DNA of 64,000 bases from Hyalella azteca. Taxonomy: Eukaryota > Arthropoda > Malacostraca > Amphipoda > Hyalellidae. The DNA lies in NCBI RefSeq assembly GCF_000764305.2, contig NW_025947706.1:62001-126000 (forward strand), written 5' to 3'. The notes beneath the pieces are model-generated. The model saw nothing but the letters and a program-made list of their open reading frames with translations, did not search any database and was not told the DNA's origin. Shown here one piece after another: positions 32,988 to 46,179 of the stretch; position 1 is the first letter of the stretch, and each line of letters opens with the position of its first letter. The position numbers and the translations under genes were made by a program.

Positions 32988-34260
32988 GTGAACTATATCT
33001 ATAAATGCTTGCTCATAGTAAACAAAAGAGGACTCTCCTTTTATATTTGCTGCATAAAAGACAGCAAAGAAAGAAACACAAAGAAGGAAAAGGAGGTGCT
33101 GGGAGACAGGAGAACTCAGAAAAGGAGAGGTTTTTATATAATCGCTGAAACAGAAGACGAGGCGTTACAATTATTTCGGTCACCAAATGTGCCATATATC
33201 GGTCAGTGAATGGCAGTTTACGAGTCGCGATCATCGGGGAAAATTCACAACCTAGCCATCTTAGACACTAACACGCCTTTAGTCCCATTATCTCTATCCC
33301 CTAGCACTGCGGACATTTATTTTGTCTCTCAACGGTGCTGGGAGCCGCCTCAAATGAGGAACCGGTGATGACGTTCCCGATAGAAGTGCCGACCAGCGAC
33401 GTGCATCTCGGTATAGTCGGTTTGCCCCCAGCTTGCACGGCCCTCATGTGCAACTCCATGCACCTGAGCGTTACTCCTAGAATAATTTGCTCAGCCCTCG
33501 TAGATGGTCGTACAGGTCATCGCACCCTGACCTGCAGCGTGACTATTAAAGGTCACAAAATAAGCCGATGTCCCTTCAGCAGCGAGGCGCTGGCTAATTT
33601 ATTGATCTCCAAGACAGTCGCAGGTGAATTACCTCTGTTTTTATGTCCTCAACGTTCACTTAACTGAGCGGAAAGAGTTTGACGCGGTCTTTGCGTCAAT
33701 CGCACAGAATATCATTACGAGGAAACTATTCACAAGCGTTGTCAAAGATAAATTCTATGCCTCTTGTCATTGACGGAAGATTTTGCTCCTGAGCACCACA
33801 AGTAAAAATTAGTGAACTAGAAGAATCTATAAATAGTTACCCACTACCTCTAAAACCAATGTAATACTGCCAAATTTATGAATTTACTAACGGTAATGTC
33901 TTCTCATAGCAAACGATTGTAATATATTGTATCTAAGAGGAGAGCATTGAATTAAACACTCCTGATGAATACCTTGATTCGTTGAATCAATTTTATGAAT
34001 AATGTTCATTTGATTTAATACACGTAGAACTTCGAAGAAACAAACACGGTCCCATACTTTACATTCCGTGTAATTATTCCGTAACGTATTTTTCTAAAAT
34101 TTTCTTCCGGTCGCAGAAAATTTATCAGGACAGGATGATGGAAGAAAAGAAAAGGTTATTTCAGAACCATGTCGACTTCGACATTTGCATCATTGTCAGC
34201 GACTGGTGGGGTGGTGTTCAGCGACCCCACCGACTCCCACCAGAATGATCCATAACAGAG
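32988..34260. other. unassigned, two short open frames
   Basis: The plus-strand frame 32988-33209 ends GFYIIAETEDEALQLFRSPN and looks mildly coding. Frame 33335-33667 (110 codons) has no motif I recognise. Neither has clear splice or promoter support. Confidence 0.3.
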
Positions 34261-34267
34261 AAGAAGC

Positions 34268-35849
34268 GTACACATCAGGGCTCCCAGCCAATAATTTGAG
34301 AAAAACTTAGATGGTTGCTGAAAAACACCCAGATTCTGCAGATTTTGTGGGAAAAAAACCCAGACAACCAAATTTCGTCAAAAACAATGTAATTTTACTT
34401 ACTTCTGATGGAATTATGAATCTTCGGCTGCTGCTAAATTTGGTATTTTGTGAGTCTCTGTCTTGGTAAGCTCCTGGAAAGAGGAGCTTTTTCCCCCCAT
34501 TTCTCTTACTACTACGGGAAAAATAGAAGGTACCTAATATTCTTTAAAAATGATTCGAGATAGGATGGCAACATTTTCACAGCGTGACTTGCGCAAAGAG
34601 CAAAAGAATGGCTTACGCAACCCATAACAAAAACTGATGGAATGTCTTTCTTCAATAGGGTTTGAAAGCCACTCTTGTTGTTCACCATAGTAAAATAATT
34701 ATCGCTTCCAAATCCAATAATGTTTGAAAAAGGATTTTTTTCTCATTCAGAGTCGTTTTAACAGCGTAGTATAAACCACTGGCACTTCCATTTCAACAAC
34801 GGTCAAGTCAAGCCAAACAATCACATAGGTACTAAATTTTTTTCAACATCAAAATATCTAACAACAGCTAATACCTGTGAAACGGATATGTCTGCGCTCT
34901 CATCGATTATCAGACTGAACTTTTCATTTCTACTCTGATCAAAAATTTCCCATTTTTCATGAAAAGCAGTTCCTTCTTGAATAAGATATGAAGCTCTTGT
35001 TGCATGTAGTTTCACATTTTAGCAATGCTGCTATCATGAAATGCTCTCTTGCACACTTCCACTAGATGAATGGCACATTGTGTTCAGCAATATATAAGCA
35101 GATATAAGTAATTCTGCCTTTGTAACTTCATCAATCTCCTTGCGAATCTGTTTCTTAATAAATGAATCAAATTTAGTAGCTGATTTAGCTTCTTTCATGT
35201 TGTTGAGATGCTTCGCAGTCTTACACGTCTTACAATGTGCCATCAACATGAATCTATATTAGCATTTTTGATTTGGGCATTTTTTGATTTGTGAGCATTT
35301 TGATTTTCTTTCGAATCTTCTTGCAGCCACTCCTTAAAGTCTTTTTCATGTAACCACTTTCCTTAAAAGACTGTTTGTACCATTTTTAGCTACTTCTCTA
35401 AGGGGACTTGCCATTTTCGGGGCCTTCACTGTTCACTTTATGTTAATTTAACAGCACCGGCAGATACATAAGCAACAGTAAAACCTAACGCACGACACTA
35501 CTATAACTTGTCAATAGCGAGCGCGGTACTGTGCAGTGTGCGACGAGAAGTTGGGAACCGTAGCTTTGACTGGTAATGAACACGTAGAATACCAGTACCA
35601 TCTGTCAGCTAGGAAAAATATACAGTCTGACGGTTAGAGCGGTGCTCCATTTATTGTGTATTGACTGCATAATCAAATTTAAGGCATTGAGAATATTTCA
35701 ATTATATTGTTGACTGGAATTAACTTACTTAACAAAAAAAAACAGATTTTGTCATTAAACAGAAAAATACACCCAGACACCCAGGTGACGGCCACACAAA
35801 AACCCAGATCTGGGTGGAAAAACCCAGCGCTGGGAGCCCTGGTACACAT
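34268..35849 (-). mobile_element. hAT element B with perfect 8-bp target duplication
   Basis: The element spans 34276-35841 with ends CAGGGCTCCCAGCC and, complemented, CAGGGCTCCCAGCG. Both sides are flanked by GTACACAT (34268-34275, 35842-35849). Subterminal CCCAGA repeats occur at both ends. It carries a decayed transposase on the minus strand. The exact duplication suggests a fairly recent insertion of a defective copy. Confidence 0.92.
34520..35420 (-). pseudogene. hAT transposase remnant (ZBED/DUF4371-like)
   Basis: In minus-strand order: HCKTCKTAKHLNNM (zinc-binding end of the N-terminal finger), LLISAYILLN, MKLHATRASYLIQEG, NEKFSLIIDESADISVSQVL (the RNase H-like aspartate region), NIIGFGSDNYFTMV, and VMGCVSHSFALCASHA. 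The order and motifs are those of hAT transposases related to ZBED/DUF4371 proteins. The C-terminal dimerisation part is missing, and stops and shifts occur throughout. It is inactive and lies within the element at 34276-35841. Confidence 0.8.
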
Positions 35850-37250
35850 ATCTCTGCTAACGCCGAAATCGCTGCCTGAAAATTTTCAGCAAATATCGAT
35901 CGTACGGGATGATGATCCAGCCCTCCCTATTACAGCTTAATTAATTAAAATTTACCCGTCTATTCGGCGACTGACAATGCCGCATTTCATGACGCCGGAC
36001 ATAACAGCAGAGGGAACGCAAGACTTCGCTGGACCCAGTGGCCTCCAAAGACAGAAATTGAAACCACGAAAAATTCTTCTGATGCATCAAAACCAGAAAC
36101 ATAGACCCAGACCATGAACAAGTGACTATTAACGACGAAACGGGAGGGAAGTGCTATCCAACGCTCCCGAAAGAAACTTAAAATCATAACTACGGTGTAG
36201 TTCATGAAAATCTTCCTACAGACACTGACCCAGACATAACTGACCCTGACGTCGAAAACTGCAGTGATTAAATTTCGCAGGAAGAAAATCCCTAGATCTA
36301 TTCCTCCAATTTTATTGCACTTTGGATTATAGATTTACTAATATGAAGCTGAGTAAAACTGGAGGGTTGTACATGGAAATTTCCTTATAAATGAACCACC
36401 TTACAACTAAATAATCTAGCTTATTTTGCGTACTGACATGCTTTGTATCGAGTTGATACCGAGTACGCGGATATATCATGAAGCAATAGGTCTCGCAAAT
36501 ATTGGAACTTAGACGAACTTCTTTCTATAAAACTTCGTGCAACATTAACTAAGTATTGCGGCGTTTCAGCTGCAGTTCTTCATGCTAAGGACACTGAACT
36601 GAACTTATTGAAACGGAATAATAGTTTGGATAATCTTCCAACGAACAGAGGCATTGGTGTCAACGGTCTTACAGGCACCGGCGATATCTGAAATGACACT
36701 ATATAGTATTGAAATGGCACAATATGTTCAATTTCGGATGTGGAATAGTAACGTGATTACGTAATCGAAATTCACCTTCGAAGGAGCTAACACTGCGAAT
36801 AAAAATACAAATGTTACCGGTCATCCCACTTGCATGAAATAAAGTTCATCGCGATATTGCGCTGCAAAAGTTGGCACGTCTAAATTGCATACAAGAATAA
36901 AATGATAGTGATATTATCCAATTCGGAATATTGAAATTATTAATATACAACTTCACCGATTTTGACTCTTCGCAATGTATTAGTTAGCTTAATCCACTTA
37001 AGTAATTAATTGAATACCCATGTTTGCCTATGAATTTCGTTCGTCGAAATTCTCGTGCGTCAAAATTTTTACCTGTAATTTCATAAATTTTGGGTCGAGT
37101 TTCATCATTCAAGGGGAGCGCAGCCGTGGGTAACAAAATTGACTCTTACTATAGGCCCTGGGCCGAACGCCAACCATCAGCATGCAATAACTACACATAT
37201 ATATAGCCTCAGATCAATGAGCTGTGGGTAACTCCGGCTAACAGTTAATC
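35850..37250. other. no gene recognised
   Basis: Positions 35850-36250 read as a proline- and threonine-rich, possibly once-coding sequence with stops; no family recognised. The rest is AT-rich and empty. Confidence 0.35.
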
Positions 37251-37254
37251 CGCT

Positions 37255-37620
37255 TTGCACAACACAGCCACTGTTTCACAGCGCCGGAGCCCAACTGGCC
37301 GGAGCGCAACAGGCCCTACCGCAACAGAGGCGCAGGTTAGGTCAGGTTACGTTAGGAGTAGCCTGTTGCGGAAGGGCCTCCCAGTTCGAAATTCTCGCAG
37401 TCATTGCGGCCGTTCGCCGCAGAGACGTTCGCAGACGCGCAAATCTAGGCCGTTTTGGCCGACTTCACCTCGCGTCCAAGCAGTCTAGCGATGATATGGC
37501 CTCATCTGCCTCGAACAGCGCGAGGCCTCGGTCGGCAAAAGCTGCGGCAGGCAACTTGCCGCAGCTCTACCGCGGCCTACCTCGAATATGCCGGCGGTAA
37601 CGGTTCAAGCTTTGGGGAGG
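37255..37620. repeat. GC-rich patch, partner of 38440-38900 in inverted orientation
   Basis: AACTGGCCGGAGCGCAACAG at about 37287 occurs exactly on the opposite strand near 38755. Both surroundings are rich in CGCCGCAG/GCGCAAC words, unlike the AT-rich neighbours. The short open frames here look compositional. Confidence 0.45.
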
Positions 37621-38039
37621 CAGGGAGAGGAAGGGGGTGAAGGGTGAGGAAGGCGGAGGAATATTGAAAGAACCTTCTAGGCATGAATATTCGTGTGGAG
37701 CTTATACCGGAAAAAACGGATTGAATTATTCTTTTATTTGATTTCTCTAAAATTATGAGGTTTACATGATTCTTCATTTTCTATATTTTTTATTTTCGAC
37801 AGTTTTATTCTATACTACAGCGAATCCATGTCGCCAGTATTTGTGAAACTAGTTCCATCCAGTATCATGTGTATTCTGTTAATTGACATAAATTCGATGA
37901 AAAACGCGAAATCAGTGAATGGTCTGAAAGTAAAAAATAAAAATAAATGCACAAAATAATAGATATACCAAATGAACGCCAAACGGTAACGAATACGACT
38001 GAACGTATTGCAGAACTCACATGCTTCTAAAATGCAAGT

Positions 38040-38200
38040 AACTGCCCTGCGCATGCGCGGGCCGCGCTGCGCAGTGGGCATGCGCGGGAGAGTCTACGCT
38101 CTAGCGTCTATACTATACTGGTGCAGGAAGTACCGTGGGTGTGTGTTACAGTGAACACGAAATAATTCGGTTAATTTTGAATAAATATTGGAGGTAAGGA
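38040..38200 (+). promoter_or_regulatory. possible CpG promoter with NRF-1 palindrome and 5' exon
   Basis: TGCGCATGCGC, a perfect NRF-1-type palindrome, lies at 38048-38058. A half-site-like GGCATGCGCGG follows at 38077-38087, within a CpG-rich stretch. About 105 bp further is a strong 5' splice donor, GAG|GTAAGG (exon end 38193). This is the layout of a TATA-less promoter with a short non-coding first exon. No coding exon was identified downstream, so this remains tentative. Confidence 0.35.
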
Positions 38201-38439
38201 ACAGAAAAACGTCATAACTTAAGGTATTTGTATATTCATACGGTTTAAGGTCTCATGCGCAACTGTCATGGGGAAATTTTGGTTACTGCTAGTTATGAAA
38301 CTGCTTCTCGTTAAGGATTCATCTCCAGCCTAAGTCTTACTGTATTGCTATCGAAAGGAACGCTTGCGGCTTGTCTTTTGCCTCCGTTGCTAATCCACTC
38401 GACTCTAGTTAAACGTTATGATTATGATCTGAAATTAAC

Positions 38440-38920
38440 TAGATTTTTTTTGGCTCGAAATTCACGTTCGGCCACCTCTGGCCTGCGGGAATTTTGCGCA
38501 ACGGTCCCGCCAATCGCGGCAACCACCTTCGCGATAGCGCGGAAGCTGGCAGTGCTTGCCGGCCTGGTCGCTCGCGGTAGGACAGACTGACTGCGGCAGC
38601 AGGCCATTTCCAGGCCGAGAAGCGCTGCCACAATATTGCGCTGCTGTGGACATTCCTGCGCTGTTGATCCCCCTGGCGTTGCGCTGGGGCGAGCGTTGGC
38701 GCAGGCAAGTTCACCCGCGGCTGGCTTCCAGACTGCGGCGATTTCTGACTGGGCTGTTGCGCTCCGGCCAGTTGTGCTCCAGCCTGTATGCGCTCTGGCC
38801 TGTGACTGAACGGCGCTGTTGTGGTGGGCCCTTTGTGTCGAAAGCAGTGAAGATGCCCGGCTGCGTTACGCTCGGGAAGGTATTTGAATCGCACTGTGGA
38901 CTTGGGCTTTGCTGACCTCT
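38440..38920. repeat. GC-rich block
   Basis: Strongly GC-rich with long overlapping frames on both strands (up to 151 codons on the minus strand, 38439-38894). None has recognisable motifs, and all are rich in R, A, P and Q, as expected from base composition. It shares a 20-bp inverted match with 37287. Confidence 0.45.
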
Positions 38921-41900
38921 AGCTATCCACCCCATTCAAGTGGGTGATGGTAGGCCGATGTAATGAAAGTTGTGAATAATTTCACACAATCGTTCTTAAG
39001 GCAAATGATAGTAAGTTGAATAATAGCTTCAGAGATTTATTAATTTATTTAGATGGAACTATTTATAGTTGAAGGTTGATCAAACAATAATTGTTGGTAG
39101 ACTTGATGGAGTCGGCAATGGTCTCGACATTGAATCAAGGACATCAGAATGCGTCAAGCTATCGTCATCGGCACCAAAGAGTTGCAGCTAGCTGGTCTTG
39201 AACAGATGGAGTGATACTGAAAATAAAAATATGGGTGCAGGCTGAATACAGGTGAATGAACAAATAACCGTTTCTAAATTTCAAAGTATCATGTGAGATT
39301 TTATACAAATAGCAAAATTGAATGTTAACACACACCTAAGTTAATTGTGGACTCAGTGTGGTAATACACTTTTTGAAGAGACAATTCAATGAAAATAGAT
39401 GAAATCAGATTAAGGAGGATGCTTCAGTTAGGAAATAGTATAGAATAGTTGAAGAGTTTGATTTGAAAGAAGATTAATGAACAAGTGACGACTTACGCTA
39501 TTGACAACACAGCTATTTTCAGTGCCGCCATCTTGAACTTTAAGTAAATTGAATTTTAATAGTTGAACGTAATTAAGATCACCATTAATATAATTAATTG
39601 AAACTGAAGCATCCAGTTGAAAATAAAGCAAAGCAGTTAGCAACTAAACAAAACGAAAGAAACTCTGGCACACAAACCAAGGAATAGATACATTGCAGAA
39701 CAAGGAAGAATTTAAGACTTATGGTTGAGAATGCAGGTGAAGTAGCGGCGGCCGACGACAGGCAGGCTGGAGATTATTAAATTGCGTGTGGCTACGGTGG
39801 TGTATCAGTGCTTACTATTTGCGGAAACCCGGGTCTGACCTAAATTACCCCTAGCATTAAACTTACCCTAGACTAATCTTAATATTATCAAACATAAATT
39901 ATTACTAAATTCAGTTTAAAGAATATAAGTATGATTAACGGTGGGAAATTTCCCACAAAGTAAGTATTAGCTTAGCTGTATAGACCGCTGTTCGCAAGGC
40001 TGGTTGTTGACGTACGTCGAGAATTCAAATAGCGGAGTTATTTAGATGTTTTAGGCTGCATTGTGTTCAACAGAAGCCTATTAAAAACCTCCAAGTCGTT
40101 TTGGTCATATTTATTGTGGTGATTTCTCATTAGCTGACATTGATGGATGATTTGAGCGATGTAAGTTACAGAATTACACATCGAATCGAGCCGCGCCAAA
40201 CTTTGAATCAAGTTTTGCATACATTTTTGATGCATTCATTCTTATTTGTAAATGTCTATCGCCGGCGTTGAAATTTTAGCATTGTGCATCAGCATGTTTT
40301 GTATTAACTACTAGAAATCCCCGAACATGAATCTTGAATATGTAATCTGTAAATAATCTGGTGTAACTATTTTGTTTCGAGGCTTCATAACAATAGAGTT
40401 GGTTCCTGCGAAGATGATCCTTATTCATTTTAATGGTTATTTTCTCGCTAGCAGTGAAATGTGATTAACGAGATTCTCGTAGGTTCAAATTTGTCACCTG
40501 TAACTGAATGAAATTGGGAAGCAAAGTTTCATCAGTTCACTGTGCTGAAGTTTGGTCGATACAATGAGAATACCTTAAACCTGGGGCTATGAAGACAGGT
40601 ACTTACTATAAGTAGGTAGTTCACACTCGTCGAGAATTTTAGCGAGTATTGTTTCTATTACTTCAACTTGATCATTATGCGCTCCACTTGCATAAGTCCT
40701 TCATTGCAGACAATGAGAAATATATTTCATTGGAGGATTTAATTATTTGTTCACGACATGCTGTGGTTTAAAAGTTGTGATTTTCGACTTAAGCTGTCAG
40801 TTTTTGTCGGTAATAACGTCCATGTCAGCTGCGTATAGTGCGATGATGAGATAATAAAGCTGTGTTCCAGCAGAGTACTGGGCCTCTAGAACGCCTGATC
40901 TCAATATTTCTTACGTTACTTTCTTTCTGTCTCCTGATAACTTCAGAAATACAATCTGTCGAGTTCGTTGAGTAACCTGTTTTTCTTACCATGTCTCTAG
41001 ATCGAGATTCCGTTACAAGTTATGTAAAAAAATCAAGAGTTAGAATCATAGCAATAATCTTTTCTTAATCTTCGAACCGTACTTTTGAAGCGAGTTTAAG
41101 TTGTCCACATTAGGGCCGAGCGCGGCTGTTGTCGTTTAGATGATGCGCATTGGTTACCTACATCTCTTGCCAATGTTCTGACGAAATGTAGTTATGTCAG
41201 TATTCTTCCTGGTGTACGAATATTTCGGATGCCCCATATAATATAGTGTTATCCGACACAGGTACGCTCCAATGCGAGATATTTCCGTGCTGAAGGCATA
41301 AAATCCGACAGCGCATGATGGAAAAAGATGCGGATACTTCAGCATTGCCATGGTTTTGCAAGGTAGCATAGCTTGTACGCTTAATTGTGAGTAGTAATCA
41401 TCTGGCGTCATCATTCGATCCTGCATACGACACTCGGGCAGTCATGGACTCGAGGAAGATCCTAAACATAAGTTATGATGCATTGGACGGGCGGTGTATT
41501 CCTGGGACATTTGTCGAACTTTAAGAAATTCTCAGCGAACGTTTCTACGAATAAGGCAATTTAGTTCAGTCAAGCATGGTACATTCGCCGATGTTTTGTT
41601 ACAATACATTACCGTTATGAAACTTGTTCAGATCAAGGGTTAGCTATTTTCAACTGGAAAAACTACAAATTACCGCGACTTTAAATTGTATTAAATCAGA
41701 CAATATAGGCATTATCAACTTCCATGCATTAGCTGTAATTTATACAAGTTTTGCAATTAAGCCTAGTTTCAATAGTTCGAGTTGCTTCAATCTGACTTTT
41801 TACTCGATCATTCGGACAAAATGTTTCAAGTATTTTTGGCTAAGTAGGAAAAAATGCAGTCATTATCAACTTTAAAAGTTGAAAAGTTCATCAACCTGAA

Positions 41901-42253
41901 ATTTAATATTATCAAAATCTTTACCAGAAGAATTTCCAAAAATTAAAAGAAATTGCAAAATCATAAAACGGTAAAATCTATTTGTCATGTTCTGCGAATG
42001 TAATCCCGCGCTGATCTGCCAGCGTTATCTCACCCACTTCTTCCGTTTGCTTCCGGCGTTGCTTCATTGGTTAAACCGAGAAAAGGTTTTCATGAGCCGT
42101 GTTGCGAGACGCACCAGTTGAGGTGCCGTCGACGCGTCTGTGTGCATCAATTGTGGTTTGGAATTCTTCGTCTAAACTCTAACGAATCCGCACGGTTTCC
42201 CGCCATGAAACGGGCCATTCTTGTGTGAGGCACAGCAGGGATTGCTTTAGCGA
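38921..42253. other. no gene recognised
   Basis: AT-rich sequence with only short frames lacking motifs or splice support. Confidence 0.4.
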
Positions 42254-42410
42254 CCCAGGGGCCATACTTTCAAAACTCGCTAAGTGAACGTAAGTACTTA
42301 CGCACTATTTTCTTGTCTATGATTGGTGGATTTTGCTTGAAAGGCCGTCAATGGGTGGCTGATGAACTAACGATCTCTTTACTTTTTTTTTTAAAGTATA
42401 GGCCCGGGTT
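42254..42410. mobile_element. short MITE-like element
   Basis: The ends are inverted: CCCAGGGGCCATACTTT at the left and, complemented, ACCCGGGCCTATACTTT at the right, about 155 bp apart. A perfect palindrome, CGTAAGTACTTACG, lies inside at about 42289. No target duplication is clear. Confidence 0.5.
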
Positions 42411-43290
42411 TTGCTGAAAGTTACGTGCAATTTTCAGGAGCTTCATCGTTCTTGGCATCTTCTTGGAACGCAGCATTGAGATATGAAAACTGCGCTTTCA
42501 CGCAACGGCTTCACAATGACCCGCTGGCGTCGTGGTCAATTTGAACCAGCCAGATATGACGAAATCGCAGCATTTTTCAGTTAGTTGCAGCATGAACTTC
42601 TAGATGCCCTCAGGGATGGAGTCTTGAGGGCATCAACGTTGTCAGACTGAGGATAAATAGATTATTTTATGCGCCTTGAACGGACAAATCTCAAGCTCGA
42701 GTGTGGGAGAGCAAAGTGACCAGAAAGATGCCGCATAAAGAACAATTACATCCCAATTTGTCTTTTATGTGCGAAAGAAGTGGACAACAAAGTAAGCAAG
42801 ATTCAAGTTTGAATCCGCTCATGGTTCTACCAGATAGAAAAAAATAAATGGAGTTGTAACAGATTGGTCCACCGAGGATAAAACTGTATCAAATTCATCA
42901 ATTACACGACTCCTGAATAAAATTCAGGGATTACCATCCCCATTTTTCTATGTGTTGTGCTACTTTCATTACAATACTCTTCCGTGAGGAACGGGCCTTA
43001 CGCCCACTTTCCTGATTGGTATCAAAACATGGCTTCATATCTTGAATGAACAGGATTCCGCAGAAATGTTGAGAAAATTATCAATATTGGTGGAATTTCG
43101 GTGTTCAAGGATTCAAGGCGACATCACACCTATCCCATTTTAGTTAAGCCTGAATGGCAGCTAACTAAACTTTTTGTTGCCGATTTGTATGTCAGGGCTC
43201 GTCTTCCTCTTGCTGCTTGTCTAGTTGTGCCGCGAATCTTTCAAGTCGTTTAATTAATTTGCCCTCTGACCGAAACATGGATCACATCCG
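42411..43290. other. no gene; one hairpin
   Basis: A perfect 10-bp hairpin, GATGCCCTCA / TGAGGGCATC, lies at 42603-42634 with a 12-nt loop. Nothing else is recognised. Confidence 0.4.
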
Positions 43291-43292
43291 AT

Positions 43293-43726
43293 GTGGACGA
43301 GATGAAGGACACGGACCTCAGCGATGACGATAGCTGGGACAGTGAGGAAGAACGACTTTTTGAAGAGGGTAAGGCCTACGACGCATGCACCACAATACCG
43401 AAGTACTTAATCCTGACCCTGACTGGCACTGGAATAGAGGTCGTGTATTTTACTTACGCAAACGCCAGCCACCCCTGAAGAGGCTGCCTTTCGACGTGTA
43501 TGTTGGGGCGCTGCGAGCGCGTCAATCGGGCGCATTGGGCAAGGAGGCGCTGAGCCGCGTCCATGACTGCCTCTTGGCCTGCGGAGTGAGCGCGGCGTCG
43601 AGTCACCATGCAGGGCGCCGTGGTGAGCTGGTCACGGGTGCCTCCACCTATATATACTATAGGAAGCCCTGGCCATTTTTAAACAATATGGACTTATATG
43701 TAAAAGAGGTGATTACGTATTATTAA
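43293..43726 (+). repeat. dispersed coding repeat (DDDSWDSEEERLFEE family), copy 1
   Basis: Reads DDDSWDSEEERLFEEGK, then, after a frame change, NPDPDWHWNRGRVFYLRKR and LRARQSGALGKEAL. It is about three-quarters identical over about 240 bp to the complement of 62560-62830. The acidic N-terminus and two independent copies indicate an old mobile element or a duplicated gene. I do not recognise the family. Confidence 0.55.
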
Positions 43727-46170
43727 AAGAATTATCTGGTAGCGAATCCGATTATTGAACAAAAATACGCGTTATAACAGAGGTAATTTTGCTGTTCGTT
43801 TTTCATCCGTGGAATATTATAATACCGTTCGACATATTGTCATCTTCATTACCGTTATGATTGTTCTGCATTGTCTCTACTTATTTCTTGTCATTATGCA
43901 TAACGCTGCTCGTGTAATATTAGACTAGATTCATTGAACTTGTTAAGAACGAATTTTTCGGCTGTATGGAAAATGCTAAAAGCGTGTCTCCTCGCGACAC
44001 TTGATGATGTACCTGAATTACAATAAACATAATCTGCCTTGCCTTTATTTTTCCGTTATTTTACCCCATAGATTTTTCTATCGAGTTTAGTAAATTGTAA
44101 ACTCTACTCCTAATGCTAATTGGCAGCAAAATGAATTTGTCGGCGCTATTTTTTTCCGTATAGTTGTCATCCTGAAGTCAAAATTTCAATTGAATAAATA
44201 ATTGAGGTGGAAATAATGGGCTTTCACGAGGTCCATTAGGTGCTCAATGTACAAAAAATTATTATTTACTGAGTCACTGATGTTAGAAAAATCACATCAC
44301 CTGTAAACAAACGCCCGAGCCCGGTCCATCTGAAAGATGGATGATGAGTTGCGCAATTCATGCGCTGTGGGCCGATGGAATTCATTGCGTCTACGTGATT
44401 GTTGAATACGGTCCTGGTTATAGCATCTTGATTCTTCATAGTCCAAGTTATCGAGTTTATTTGTCCAGGGCAAAGTATTGTGTAGAATTGAACCATTTAT
44501 CGCGTGTTAGCACGGCTTCAGTTAGTCGGACTCAGACGCCGACTTCATTAACCAACGTTAAAATTCTTGATATTATTTTCTGCCTACATTTCCTGCTAAC
44601 CCCAGAACGTGGAGGTTTTATCCTATTAGGGCAAGCCAATTTGCAATCATGAAAGCTATCACTTCAAAAAGTGCAATTATGCTTATTAATTAGTACTTTA
44701 GTAGTTGCATGTTCGGCAAGATCAAACCTAAAAAACTATGCATACAGTCGCACGCGCCTGTTTGAAGGGCTTGACAGGGCGGGTTGCACGTGAACACAGC
44801 ATGGATAAAAATTTTGCTTTGATATAGTGCGAACAAAAGTTGGGCGAGCAATCATTCGAAAATGAATTTTGTTTTTTTTTTCATGTCCGCTTCTTACCGA
44901 AGTTATTTCGTCTGTTTAATGTTAAATTTTACGGTGTTGATGGTTGAAAGTTATAACAATTTCTAGGCGTTGAATTGCGGAACAGGTTAATATCTTTTAG
45001 TGTGCTTCTAACGTGTATCAAGAAAAGTGAAGTCAAATTGTGACTAGTTTTGCTTAGGCATCAACATGAGCTACGAACGCTATTGTTAGAATATAAAAGT
45101 TTTTTTTAAGAAAACCAGATAACCGAACATATGGCCCTGTAAGCGCGACTGCTATGCCTGCCGCTCTTACGTCAGCGCCAGTCTGACAACCAAACTTTAA
45201 CCGTGCAGGGAAGTGAACTTGGAGGACTTCTGACACTTTATTGGTAACGAAGGCACTAGTGGCTACGGTAAAACGTGGTAAAGGGAACAGTGAAAGCTCA
45301 AACTGAACCCAAAATAAACTCGAAATGAACCCAAAAACCTAGCATATTGCTCGTACTGAATATATAGTTCGTGGTAGTGAACAAATATGATTCTGCAACA
45401 AAAATAATAAATAAACCTAAGATATGGCTATAATACTTGACTTTAAATATTCCTAACAAAATAATTACAATTCACAGATATTACAGCATAAATTTAGATC
45501 TCACAATATAACTATTCACAAATATCAGGCACAAATTTACAGGTCACAATAAATAAGGTCACAGAATTAAGGTTCACCAACAGTGAAGTGCAAAGTTCTT
45601 CACGACTAATAAAATGAAAGTGACGCGCTTCGGATGATCAAGAAGAACAGACTTTTTCTCTAAATGAAAATACTAGTAAAATCGAAAGGCAAAAAAAACA
45701 TTAATCGAAAAATGAATACAAATTTAACAGAACAAATATGAGGAATAACTGTTGAATGATCGCAAAAAATTATAAGGAAAATCGCGGTACAAAAATTTAG
45801 AGACGCATGAGGCGCGGCTACAGCCCCAATCATTCTTAATCTACGACGTACATCTACTAAAACATATACATATACAATACATATATATATATATACAATA
45901 CATTAACAAACACACATCAATCAAATTTACTTTAAACAATACACAAAGATACTAAATACGTGCCCGCGCACATCTCTCTCAACACTCGTCACTCCTATCT
46001 ATATACTTACTTCCATCCAAAATCTCAACAAACAAAATAACACATCTAACAAACACCGGCCGTGTATTCTCAAAACTCATTTATAATACTCTCCTTGTTT
46101 ATCACCAAACTCGCACAACACATTACATAACTTAGTATAACATAACATTTAATAACATTCCATACCATAG
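43727..46170. other. no gene recognised
   Basis: AT-rich. A 103-codon frame at 44341-44652 has no motif. A short (AT)n run lies at about 45880-45895. Confidence 0.4.
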
Positions 46171-46179
46171 CTAAACACA

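Noticed and set aside
38439..38915. Long overlapping frames on both strands as bacterial or host genes
   Set aside because: They follow from GC-rich composition; no motif, splice or start context, and frames overlap on both strands.
44341..44652. 103-codon frame as a gene
   Set aside because: No motif, homologue or splice signals; length is within chance for this much sequence.
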